Shown: one piece after another, positions 1 to 6,997 of the stretch
Position numbering within the stretch: the stretch's first letter is position 1
How the letters are laid out: the number at the start of each line of letters is the position of its first letter
DNA from: Gammaproteobacteria bacterium
Lineage (GTDB): Bacteria; Pseudomonadota; Gammaproteobacteria; Arenicellales; Poriferihabitantaceae
DNA: 12,594 nt
Assembly: GCA_024679435.1 (NCBI GenBank)
Contig: JAIBDK010000031.1
Location: 1 to 12,594, forward strand
Direction: 5' to 3'
The notes under the pieces: model-generated
What the model was told of the DNA's origin: nothing
What the model saw: only the letters and a program-made list of their open reading frames with translations
Database searches by the model: none
Made by a program: the position numbers and the translations under genes

Positions 1-428
1 AAGGCAAATGCCTTCTTCGTTATTCAATCTCTAGTGCCGCCAATGGCGTCGGACAATTAATGAACAGCAACTGTACCCCCGCGGGCAGACACGTCATTCG
101 AGCTAAAATAGGAGATGGCGAACCCGTGAACACTGTTTTTCGAGGCCGACGCCCAACTGGCGAAATATATCAAAATGAAATGCGCGAAGCCGAGCCGGAT
201 CGAGACTGGATACTAACTCGAATACTTTGGTTGAGTGGTTGTGAACCCGGGTTTAATCGGCTGAAGAATGTAGATACTATGCGTCGCTATATCTATATCC
301 ACGGTACGCCGGACGAAGTCCCTCTGGGAACCCCGGGATCCCATGGCTGCATACGTATGCGCAATCATGAATTGCTTGCTCTATATGATCTGGTTTCTGC
401 GGGAACACCGGTAACTATTTCCCCCTGA
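1..428 (+). CDS. L,D-transpeptidase (YkuD domain), 5' end missing
   Basis: This is the C-terminal part of a YkuD-type L,D-transpeptidase, an envelope enzyme that makes 3-3 peptidoglycan cross-links or attaches proteins to peptidoglycan through a catalytic cysteine. The frame is open from the window edge (first full codon at base 3) and already encodes domain sequence (RYSISSAANGVGQ) before the first ATG at base 60, so the true start lies upstream. The active-site signature is intact: the His of YIHGTPDE (codon 300-302), then GSHGCIRMRN with the catalytic Cys at codon 348-350. The domain runs almost to the C-terminus (TPVTISP, stop TGA). nagZ starts 20 bases after the stop, so the two probably form one operon, which fits a shared role in peptidoglycan metabolism. 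Any signal peptide or anchor is outside the window. Which subfamily it belongs to cannot be told from this part. Confidence 0.9.
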   Translation, partial: GKCLLRYSISSAANGVGQLMNSNCTPAGRHVIRAKIGDGEPVNTVFRGRRPTGEIYQNEMREAEPDRDWILTRILWLSGCEPGFNRLKNVDTMRRYIYIHGTPDEVPLGTPGSHGCIRMRNHELLALYDLVSAGTPVTISP

Positions 429-448
429 CAACAGAGTCCCTGTACCTA

Positions 449-1465
449 ATGACCAATATACCCCTCAGTCTACCCCTTGGGCCGTTAATGGTAGATTTGC
501 CAGCAACTTCTCTTTCAATTGAAAACATTGAATTATTACGCCAACCTGCCGTAGGAGCGGTCATTCTGTTTAGGAGAAACTATCAAAACCCGCGGCAAGT
601 TAGTCAACTTGTTAAAGATATAAAACAGCTCCGCTCACCGTCTCTGCTGGTTGCGGTGGATCAGGAAGGCGGGCGTGTCCAACGATTTCAGGATGGGTTT
701 TTTCGATTACCTCCAATGCATTCGTTCAGCAAAATCTATGATATGGAGCCTGAACGTGGTATGGAGTTGACGGAATCAGCCGGCTATCTAATGGCCGCAG
801 AATTACTGGAGACCGGTCTCGACTTCAGCTTTGCGCCGGTATTGGATTGTGTTAATCCTTTAAGCACGGCAATCGGTGACAGAGGATTTCACGAGAAGCC
901 AAGTGGCATAGTAGATCTCGCCGGCGCATTCATAAATGGCATGAATAGTGCAGGTATGACCGCAACCGGAAAACATTTTCCCGGACACGGTGGAGTCATA
1001 GAAGACTCTCATTTTGCCTTGCCTGTCGACCGTCGAAGTCTCTCAGAACTGGAATCCTGTGACCTTATCCCTTACCGGGCGTTGGCTCAAAAGCTGGGAG
1101 GCATTATGACAGCCCACGTTGCTTTTCCTAATATTGAAGATTCACTGCCAACCTATTCTTCATACTGGCTTAATGACGTATTGCGAAAAGAAATTGGTTT
1201 CGAAGGTTTGATTTTCAGTGATGATCTGACCATGAAAGGAGCCCATGGTGCCGGTTCGCTTCTGCAAAGAACCCGTACCGCTCTTGAAGCGGGTTGTGAT
1301 ATGGCACTGATATGTAACAATTCTCCAGTTGCATCCGACTTGGCCCGCGAGATTGGGGACAGTTTCAGCACAAATCAATTGCGACTGGAATCAATGCGGG
1401 CATCACCCGCAGCAATAAACCGGGATTGTTCTGTCATAAGAAAACTGTTGACCAGCTGCGTCTAG
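449..1465 (+). CDS. nagZ: Beta-N-acetylhexosaminidase NagZ
   Basis: This is a glycoside hydrolase family 3 enzyme of 338 residues, the usual length for proteobacterial NagZ. It acts in the cytoplasm, removing N-acetylglucosamine from anhydromuropeptides during cell-wall recycling; in many relatives its products feed beta-lactamase induction through AmpR. Visible motifs, in order: AVDQEGGRVQRF (about 69-80), FAPVLD (128-133), KHFPGHG (175-181) followed by the flexible catalytic loop ending at DSH (186-188), and SDDLTMKGA, whose first Asp (about 258) is the family's nucleophile. No signal peptide is present, as expected for the recycling enzyme. The ATG at 449 leaves almost no N-terminal extension; a Shine-Dalgarno sequence is not obvious, and translation may be coupled to the transpeptidase gene 20 bases upstream. 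The C-terminus after about 310 is less conserved than the barrel. Confidence 0.96.
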   Translation: MTNIPLSLPLGPLMVDLPATSLSIENIELLRQPAVGAVILFRRNYQNPRQVSQLVKDIKQLRSPSLLVAVDQEGGRVQRFQDGFFRLPPMHSFSKIYDMEPERGMELTESAGYLMAAELLETGLDFSFAPVLDCVNPLSTAIGDRGFHEKPSGIVDLAGAFINGMNSAGMTATGKHFPGHGGVIEDSHFALPVDRRSLSELESCDLIPYRALAQKLGGIMTAHVAFPNIEDSLPTYSSYWLNDVLRKEIGFEGLIFSDDLTMKGAHGAGSLLQRTRTALEAGCDMALICNNSPVASDLAREIGDSFSTNQLRLESMRASPAAINRDCSVIRKLLTSCV

Positions 1466-1683
1466 CAGTTTCTGAAAGCCCGGAACACAGACAGTTTTGC
1501 ATTATATTTTCCGTCTTTCACCCAAAAGCTCGTCCAAACGCAGCGGAGTGGAGTTCATCGGCACCCACCGGCTCCCCATACATTACGCCCACGTTTGAAA
1601 ACATACGGCCGTTTCAGAATCCCTTGATATTTCACGTTCATGCCTCTCCAAATTGTTCGATATAACCTGATTATCCTTTATCT

Positions 1684-2481
1684 ATGAACAGCACCAACAA
1701 TAAATTTTACGAAAACGGCTGGTGTAAATTCCCCTATGATCAGGCAATTGCAGAATGGGTTGCCAACGCTTTGCCTCTGGCGCGCAGGGCGGTAGACTCT
1801 AAAGACCACAGCGACTGGCTGCGTTGCGGAAAAACCTGGTTTGTCGGGGTTAATGCTTTACCCAATAATATGAATGGTGTCATCGGAGAATCCCTCCCCT
1901 TATCTGGCGAAGCGGTAGAATTTATCCGCAACATGCCTGAGCTCGGAAACTTCTTCTGGGATCGCGCCCAAATCTCAGTTTGTTATCCGGGCTATCCGGC
2001 TCCGTCAGATTTAGAAACAGAAAAAGCCTACAAATTCCGAAAAAACAGGGCCTCCGCTCACATAGATGGCCTCTTACCGGAAGGACCTGAACGCCGTCGA
2101 TATCTTCGTGAAATACACGCATTCATCCTCGGGATTCCCATGGTCGAATACAGTCAAGAAGCATCCCCACCTGTAGTTTGGGAAGGCTCTCATGAAATTA
2201 TCAGAACCGCTTTCAACAAAATTTTTTCAGGAGTAGCTCCCGATAAATGGGGTAGTAAAGATGTAACAGAACTTTATCAACAGGCTCGGAAACAAGTTTT
2301 TGACCAATGCCAAAAAGTTGAAATACATGCGTCACCCGGTGAAGCGATTCTGGTTCATCGCCTCACAGTTCACGGCATCGCCCCATGGAAGAAAACAGCT
2401 ACTGCCGGCCCGGACGGACGAATGATCTGCTATTTCAGGCCCATTCTGGACGAACCGCAAAAGTGGTTGTCTATGCAATAG
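1684..2481 (+). CDS. Putative Fe(II)/2-oxoglutarate-dependent oxygenase (phytanoyl-CoA dioxygenase-like)
   Basis: This 265-residue soluble protein looks like a member of the phytanoyl-CoA dioxygenase (PhyH) branch of the Fe(II)/2-oxoglutarate oxygenases, which hydroxylate small molecules using 2-oxoglutarate and oxygen. Candidate metal ligands are H126 and D128 in SAHIDG, and H230 in VHRLTVHGIAPW (H225 is an alternative). R246 in GRMICYFRP, about 16 residues after H230, is in the place where the family keeps the Arg that holds the 2-oxoglutarate carboxylate. There is no signal peptide. The ATG at 1684 has no clear Shine-Dalgarno sequence. The 218 bases upstream hold no other gene; a TATAAC at 1661-1666 could be a -10 box, but its -35 partner is poor. 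The gene stands alone between nagZ and a minus-strand gene, so context does not indicate the substrate. Family assignment is fairly confident; the reaction is unknown. Confidence 0.72.
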   Translation: MNSTNNKFYENGWCKFPYDQAIAEWVANALPLARRAVDSKDHSDWLRCGKTWFVGVNALPNNMNGVIGESLPLSGEAVEFIRNMPELGNFFWDRAQISVCYPGYPAPSDLETEKAYKFRKNRASAHIDGLLPEGPERRRYLREIHAFILGIPMVEYSQEASPPVVWEGSHEIIRTAFNKIFSGVAPDKWGSKDVTELYQQARKQVFDQCQKVEIHASPGEAILVHRLTVHGIAPWKKTATAGPDGRMICYFRPILDEPQKWLSMQ

Positions 2482-2819
2482 GTCTCGCAAAGCCTGCCAG
2501 CCTAACAAAGAAAGTGATTAAGGTCGGGTTTTATGGAGTCCGATCTTTCTGGTTGCTGAAGTCTGTCAAAGCGGCTAACCAGATCTTTTAAAGCCCCCCC
2601 CGAAAAACGTTGTCGACAGCGCCGCTGGTTTGAACAGCAAACATCTCACTTATTGCCAGGACTTCATCCATCTTGATCGAATCATGATCAGTCCGTGCTA
2701 TGTTGGGAATCATCCACACACTCAGAATCAGAACAAGTTTCAAGCCACACACTTTAGGTTTTTTTGGAACAGACCTTTAAAGGCCTGCTTAAGTGGGCTC
2801 ACTAACTGTTATCTAATAA
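2482..2819. other. Intergenic region between convergent genes
   Basis: This gap of 338 bases separates the 3' ends of the oxygenase gene (plus) and the DUF4329 gene (minus). It holds a possible weak terminator for the plus strand (2549-2589), a run of seven C at about 2594, and an 18-base near-perfect palindrome at 2770-2787. Short open frames here show no recognisable protein features or ribosome binding sites. I see no convincing gene in it. Confidence 0.6.
2549..2589 (+). terminator. Possible weak terminator after the oxygenase gene
   Basis: CTGGTT (2549-2554) pairs with AACCAG (2577-2582) around a 22-base loop, with TTTT at 2586-2589 just after the stem. It lies 67 bases past the stop codon of the oxygenase gene. 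The stem is short, the loop large and the T run poor, so this is a tentative call. Confidence 0.28.
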
Positions 2820-4253
2820 TCAGTTTGCAATAGTCCCTAAAGTAGTAATTGTCCCTGCACTCAAATCATGGAACCGAAATCGACCCCCGGGGGTACCAAG
2901 ATAGCCATCGAGCCCAAACCGAATATCCGCAAGTATATCTACCGGGGAGAAATTCTCGTTATCGTAACGAGGGTCCGGGCCCGCATGGGTATGATAGGAT
3001 GCTCTGGCCCGGGAGCTCCCTGGAATTACCGATGCTATTGGCGGTAGCAAAACGCTGTTTGGGGTGCCTTTCACAGGCGCCGTGCTAGAAAAACTACCGT
3101 CTGAATTTCGATAAATATAACCCCCGTATTCCCGATTCTCAGCAACAGATTTTGGGTTAATTCTGTTCAGTACATCGTAGGCCGCGCCATTCTGCCCGGT
3201 GAATCGCTGCGCATTATCAGAACTGCTGCTGCCAGAACTGATCGCCAGACCGGCGCCCACCAGTGCACCACCTATCAAATATTTATTGCCATTAACACCG
3301 TCTTTCTGGTCGCTTTCCCCGCTACCTCCCTGTTGCGCCTCCGCGGAAGACTCTGCATTATGCAGCCAGCGCGAACCACCCCTGGTAGAAAAACCCAGGC
3401 TAAACATCAGCCTGTTTTCATTTTTACGGGAGTACAAGGGATTCTTTGCTGACTGCAAACTGGCGCTGTAACGAATCCCTTTTAACCGGGTTGTCAGCGT
3501 TGCAGACTGAAATCGTGAACCGTTGCCGTGACTCAGGTAATCATAACCAAAACGAAACTTTCCCAAACCTGCCGAAATAGCATAAGCCGAGCCCACCGAT
3601 ACCGCACCCCGACGCACCAGGGTATAGCTCATTTCCAACGCTCCCCGGGTATAACCCAGTCGTTTTACCGATCTATCCTCTAGCCCTCGGGAACTGATTG
3701 TCGCCTGGGCCAGATTCAGCGTTCCTGATTTACCCATTTGATAGCCCATTGCCACCCCAGTATACTGATAGTTCTGCTCTACGCCGCCGTGAAACAGAAA
3801 CGGGTCTACTCCACTATAACGACTTCTCAAACCCGAAACAGTTTCTCCATTTCCACCAAACGCGTCAAACCTGAAACTATCTCGGGAAAATCCCATTTGC
3901 AAAAGGTTGCCAGCCTCAGATTTTACGTTGGCCAAATGTATTTGCGCATTTCTCAGACTATAATCAAGCTGCAACTCGCTAAATCTCAGAGCCTGCATTT
4001 CAGGTGACGAGGATGAGTGAGCCATTGACCGAGGAACAGTAACGAAAGAATCAAAATCGGAATCTCTGGTCGAGTAATACCCCGTTGTACTTGTCGCACC
4101 GTTGTCAAAAACAAACCCCTTAACCGTCCCGTAATCTGGTATGCCTATTTGACCATTACTGTGGGCCAACCCGGAGAGCGCTGCCCCCACAAAGAAAAGA
4201 GCCCGTGGCACAACCCTCCAAACCAAGTTCACTGTCATGATAAGCCTGTTCAT
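2820..4253 (-). CDS. Secreted protein: barrel-like beta-rich body plus C-terminal DUF4329/JAMM-like domain
   Basis: A secreted protein of 477 residues when started at the ATG at 4253. That start has an AGGGG Shine-Dalgarno four bases upstream and gives a proper signal peptide: basic MNRLIMTVNLVWR, a hydrophobic core, and likely cleavage after AHS at about residue 32. The longer frame up to 4349 would bury this signal. Residues 85-290 are rich in alternating short beta-like stretches with Tyr, Phe, Arg and Gly, suggestive of an outer-membrane barrel or beta-sandwich (inference). Residues 296-350 form a low-complexity linker with a Gly/Ala hydrophobic piece (KYLIGGALVGAGLAISSG). Residues 355-477 match what I know of DUF4329: REYGGYIY, then YHTHAGPDP, NFSPVD and YLGTPGG. 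E375, H421, H423, S436 and D439 have the layout of a JAMM metalloprotease motif (E...HxH...SxxD), with a longer gap than the classical one. DUF4329 is also found at the ends of Rhs-type toxins. Function is unknown. No immunity-like gene is adjacent. Confidence 0.8.
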   Translation of the reverse strand: MNRLIMTVNLVWRVVPRALFFVGAALSGLAHSNGQIGIPDYGTVKGFVFDNGATSTTGYYSTRDSDFDSFVTVPRSMAHSSSSPEMQALRFSELQLDYSLRNAQIHLANVKSEAGNLLQMGFSRDSFRFDAFGGNGETVSGLRSRYSGVDPFLFHGGVEQNYQYTGVAMGYQMGKSGTLNLAQATISSRGLEDRSVKRLGYTRGALEMSYTLVRRGAVSVGSAYAISAGLGKFRFGYDYLSHGNGSRFQSATLTTRLKGIRYSASLQSAKNPLYSRKNENRLMFSLGFSTRGGSRWLHNAESSAEAQQGGSGESDQKDGVNGNKYLIGGALVGAGLAISSGSSSSDNAQRFTGQNGAAYDVLNRINPKSVAENREYGGYIYRNSDGSFSSTAPVKGTPNSVLLPPIASVIPGSSRARASYHTHAGPDPRYDNENFSPVDILADIRFGLDGYLGTPGGRFRFHDLSAGTITTLGTIAN

Positions 4254-4257
4254 ATTA

Positions 4258-4262
4258 CCCCT
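4258..4262 (-). promoter_or_regulatory. Shine-Dalgarno deciding the start of the DUF4329 gene
   Basis: On the minus strand AGGGG lies four bases (TAAT) before the ATG at 4253. It favours this start over the upstream in-frame ATG at 4349, which has no comparable site and would place a hydrophilic stretch before the signal peptide. Confidence 0.65.
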
Positions 4263-4391
4263 GCTGCATACCACCAAATTATTTCTTCCCTGAATACTAG
4301 CATAGTAATTTGAATCACTTCCGGTACCCAGCCAGTTCCCCCCAATCACAGATTTATGCTACTTTGCAGTCCATTTATCGAGAATAATGCT

Positions 4392-5018
4392 ATGTCCATA
4401 CCCGAATATCTTTCGCAACACTGCAAAGATAAAGTTCTGACTCTGGTCGGTCCACTTCGCCCTGATGCGACAATCGGGACAGCGCTGACTGACCCGGTGA
4501 TTTTTGTGGACGGTGGAGCACGGTCAAGACTCAATAATGAAGGTATAGCGGTGGGTGATGGCGACTCCGCCGAGTGCATCATGGATATTTTACTCAACCC
4601 GGACAAAGATTTTTCGGATCTGGCTTACACATTAAGTCAGATTCCGTTAGATTTTGCCCAGTTGCATTTGAGTGGCTTTCTCGGCGGCAGACGGGATCAT
4701 GAATTGTTCAATCTTGGAGAAGTGTATCATTTTCTAAAGGCTAGACCCGGCATTGGGCGAGCTACGTTCGATGGAAAAATTTCAGGTTATGCCGCCGGAC
4801 AATGGGAAATTGAAAGGCATGGTGGATTCAGCCTTGCTGTATTGGAAAACACCCACTTAACCCTCACCGGCGACGTACGCTATTCATGTGAACATCCTAC
4901 CCGATTCGGCACCCTGGATTCTCTAGGATTGAGTAATGTAGGAAGTGGCACCATCTATATAGACTGCGACGCTCCTGTCTATGTCCTGCTGGAAGAAATT
5001 CTGCCAGAAAGCAGATAA
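4392..5018 (+). CDS. Thiamine pyrophosphokinase-like protein
   Basis: This 208-residue protein resembles thiamine pyrophosphokinase, which transfers pyrophosphate from ATP to thiamine to give thiamine diphosphate. Catalytic-domain features in order: FVDGGA (38-43), GDGDS (55-59), DKDFSD (71-76, where relatives usually have DxDxTD), and SGFLGGRRDHELFNLGE (94-110). The C-terminal part fits the thiamine-binding domain: THLTLTGDVRY (154-164) and DSLGLSNVGSGTIYI (176-190). I chose the ATG at 4392 because the family's conserved sequence begins soon after it; the in-frame ATG at 4356 would add 12 residues with no ribosome site. The gene is divergent from the DUF4329 gene (138 bases between starts) and ends 65 bases before aroE, so co-transcription with aroE is possible. 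Many gammaproteobacteria use ThiL on thiamine monophosphate instead, so this may serve salvage, or the fold may act on another substrate. No thiamine riboswitch was recognised upstream. Confidence 0.72.
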   Translation: MSIPEYLSQHCKDKVLTLVGPLRPDATIGTALTDPVIFVDGGARSRLNNEGIAVGDGDSAECIMDILLNPDKDFSDLAYTLSQIPLDFAQLHLSGFLGGRRDHELFNLGEVYHFLKARPGIGRATFDGKISGYAAGQWEIERHGGFSLAVLENTHLTLTGDVRYSCEHPTRFGTLDSLGLSNVGSGTIYIDCDAPVYVLLEEILPESR

Positions 5019-5070
5019 ACTGATTTATATTTGGTTCCGCCTCCGCCTGGACAACCACTCACTAAAATTC

Positions 5071-5074
5071 GGAG
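5071..5074 (+). promoter_or_regulatory. Shine-Dalgarno of aroE, supports a GTG start
   Basis: GGAG lies nine bases before the GTG at 5084. No in-frame ATG exists near the expected N-terminus before the conserved GNPIRHSKSP motif other than M17, which lies inside conserved sequence, so the GTG is well supported. Confidence 0.7.
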
Positions 5075-5083
5075 ATTTAAAAA

Positions 5084-5959
5084 GTGACAGACCTGTTTGA
5101 CTTCAAAGCAAAACCCTCAAACTATGGGGTCATGGGTAACCCCATCAGGCATAGTAAATCTCCTGAGATACACGGCATGTTTGCCGCCCAGTGCAATATA
5201 CAAATGCACTATGATCGAATTCAGGTCGACACCGGTGGGTTCGATCAGGCAGTCAGTCATTTTAACGCCCATGGCGGTGCGGGCCTCAATGTTACCGTAC
5301 CCTATAAGGTTGAGGCATGGAAAATGTGCAAATCGGAGCACAATACCATTAGCAAAAGAGCCGATCTCGCAGAAGCGGTGAATACGTTAAAATTCCAGCA
5401 AAACGGTTCGATATACGGAGAAAACACCGATGGCGCAGGGCTGGTTAACGATCTTGAAAACAATATCGGCCTTAAGTTGGCTGATCTGCTTATTCTTATC
5501 ATAGGTGCCGGTGGCGCAGTGCGCGGTATCATTGGTCCAATTATTGATCGTGCACCCGCCTGTATCACCATTGCCAATCGTACCGTAAGCCGGGCATCAA
5601 CTCTGATAAACCGATATACAGACCCCATAGAAAAGAGTCCTGCCACACGCCTTCAAGCCTGCGCATTAACGGACATTCCCGATCAACCTTATGATCTGAT
5701 AATAAACGGCACCGCCGCCAGTCTCGAAGGCAAACTTCCCGGAATCAGCCCCGCCTGCCTAAGTCCAGACAGCACCGTGTATGACATGATGTATAGCCCT
5801 CAACCCACAGTGTTTATGTCCTGGGCGCTTTCGTGTGGCGTTAATCATGCCCACGATGGTCTCGGAATGCTGGTAGAACAGGCAGCGGAGTCGTTTTTTA
5901 TCTGGCATGAACAACGACCCCAAACCGCTCCAGTCATCCAGGCCATGCGTAAAATCTAA
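5084..5959 (+). CDS. aroE: Shikimate dehydrogenase (NADP+)
   Basis: AroE reduces 3-dehydroshikimate to shikimate with NADPH, the fourth step of the chorismate pathway to aromatic amino acids. The protein has 291 residues, slightly longer than the usual 270-odd, mainly from an N-terminal extension of about 10 residues before YGVMGNPIRHSKSP. Shikimate-binding SKS is at 24-26. NVTVPYK (69-75) ends in the catalytic Lys75, and NTDG (114-117) supplies the partner Asp116. The Rossmann glycine loop GAGGA is at 141-145, and NRT (165-167) is the usual NADP-discriminating segment. HDGLGMLVEQAAESF near 257-271 is the conserved C-terminal helix. The start is a GTG. Both neighbours on the same strand are metabolic enzymes, with 65 and 67 bases between genes; no promoter or terminator was recognised in either gap, so a loose three-gene operon is plausible. 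Confidence 0.96.
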   Translation: MTDLFDFKAKPSNYGVMGNPIRHSKSPEIHGMFAAQCNIQMHYDRIQVDTGGFDQAVSHFNAHGGAGLNVTVPYKVEAWKMCKSEHNTISKRADLAEAVNTLKFQQNGSIYGENTDGAGLVNDLENNIGLKLADLLILIIGAGGAVRGIIGPIIDRAPACITIANRTVSRASTLINRYTDPIEKSPATRLQACALTDIPDQPYDLIINGTAASLEGKLPGISPACLSPDSTVYDMMYSPQPTVFMSWALSCGVNHAHDGLGMLVEQAAESFFIWHEQRPQTAPVIQAMRKI

Positions 5960-6026
5960 AACACCCTGAATGAAATTTTGCGGACTTTTATCAACACGGT
6001 GACGACTCTTATGGCAAACTATTCCC

Positions 6027-6926
6027 ATGCCAACCTCATTTGAACACTCACTGGTAATAGCGATCTCCTCCCGGGCGTTGTTCGATATGTCCGAAAGTCA
6101 TTCCGTTTATACGGAACAGGGCATTGACGCTTACTGTCAGTATCAAATCGACCACGAAACCGAGACTCTCAAACCCGGAGTTGCCTTTACTATGGTTAAA
6201 AAGTTTTTGGCTTTAAACACAAACGGTCATGGAAATGATACCCAGCATGTGGAAATTGTATTGATTTCCCGCAATAGTGCGGACACCGGGTTGAGGGTGT
6301 TTAATTCCATTGCACATTACGGACTGGACATTTCCAGAGCGGCTTTTACCGGAGGGCAGTCCCCTTACCAGTATGTTGAGCCCTTTGGTGCCGACCTGTT
6401 TCTTTCCGCCGATCCGCTAGACGTTAGCCAAGCTCTGGACGCCGGACATGCGGCAGCAACCATACTGCCCTCCCAGACCGAGAACAATCGCTCAAATGAA
6501 TTGAAAATTGCTTTTGACGGTGATGCCGTATTATTCTCTGATGCGGCAGAACAGGTGTTTCAAACAAAAGGTCTGAGCGCATTCACTGAAAACGAAAAGC
6601 AAGCAGCAAATGAACCCTTGCCCGGAGGCCCATTCAAGAATGTTCTTTCGGCACTGCATCGTATTCAACAAAATCACGAAAACTCACCCATTCGAACGGC
6701 ATTGATCACAGCGCGAGGGGCCCCCGCTCACGAAAGAGTCATTAAAACCCTGCGGGCCTGGGAGATCCGCATCGATGAAAGTTATTTTCTTGGTGGAATG
6801 GACAAAGGCGAGTTTCTAAAGACATTTGGAGCCGATATCTTTTTCGATGACCAGCGGGGTCATTGTGACTCTGCCAGATTGCACGTACCTACCGGACATG
6901 TGCCAAGTGGAATTGCCAACCGCTAG
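6027..6926 (+). CDS. 5'-nucleotidase, cytosolic type (PF06189-like)
   Basis: A 299-residue protein that I recognise as the bacterial counterpart of the cytosolic 5'-nucleotidase 1 family, which dephosphorylates nucleoside monophosphates, in animals chiefly AMP. Characteristic stretches are IAISSRALFDM (11-21), VFNSIAHYGLDISRAAFTGG (91-110), IAFDGDAVLFSD (161-172), which has the DxD pattern of HAD-type phosphatases, LITARGAPAHERVI (226-239), and DIFFDDQRGHC (270-280), the late acidic motif. No signal peptide or membrane segment is seen, so it is cytoplasmic. The ATG at 6027 has a weak ribosome site, but the conserved sequence begins shortly after it. It is the last gene of the plus-strand run and faces lysA, with 71 bases between stop codons; no clear intrinsic terminator is visible in that gap. 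Substrate range cannot be read from sequence. Confidence 0.85.
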   Translation: MPTSFEHSLVIAISSRALFDMSESHSVYTEQGIDAYCQYQIDHETETLKPGVAFTMVKKFLALNTNGHGNDTQHVEIVLISRNSADTGLRVFNSIAHYGLDISRAAFTGGQSPYQYVEPFGADLFLSADPLDVSQALDAGHAAATILPSQTENNRSNELKIAFDGDAVLFSDAAEQVFQTKGLSAFTENEKQAANEPLPGGPFKNVLSALHRIQQNHENSPIRTALITARGAPAHERVIKTLRAWEIRIDESYFLGGMDKGEFLKTFGADIFFDDQRGHCDSARLHVPTGHVPSGIANR

Positions 6927-6997
6927 ACAGGTTTTCGGTCGACACCACTGGCCCCTAAATCCGTCCTGAATATTTTAACCAAACAAAAGACTTAAAA

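Noticed and set aside
1426..1665. 79-residue frame overlapping the nagZ 3' end and the following gap
   Set aside because: It begins inside nagZ in another frame, without a Shine-Dalgarno, and its composition does not look protein-like.
2385..2591. Small plus-strand reading frame overlapping the end of the oxygenase gene (68 residues)
   Set aside because: It overlaps a real gene in another frame, has no ribosome site, and its product resembles nothing recognisable; treated as chance.
2770..2787. Palindrome CAGACCTTTAAAGGCCTG as terminator for the DUF4329 gene
   Set aside because: It can form a 7-bp stem with a four-base loop about 33 bases after the minus-strand stop, but on that strand it is followed by TTCC and a run of A, not T; the T run lies on the wrong side for the plus strand too.
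6927..6997. Bidirectional terminator between the nucleotidase gene and lysA
   Set aside because: No stem longer than a few base pairs followed by a T run could be drawn on either strand in this 71-base gap.
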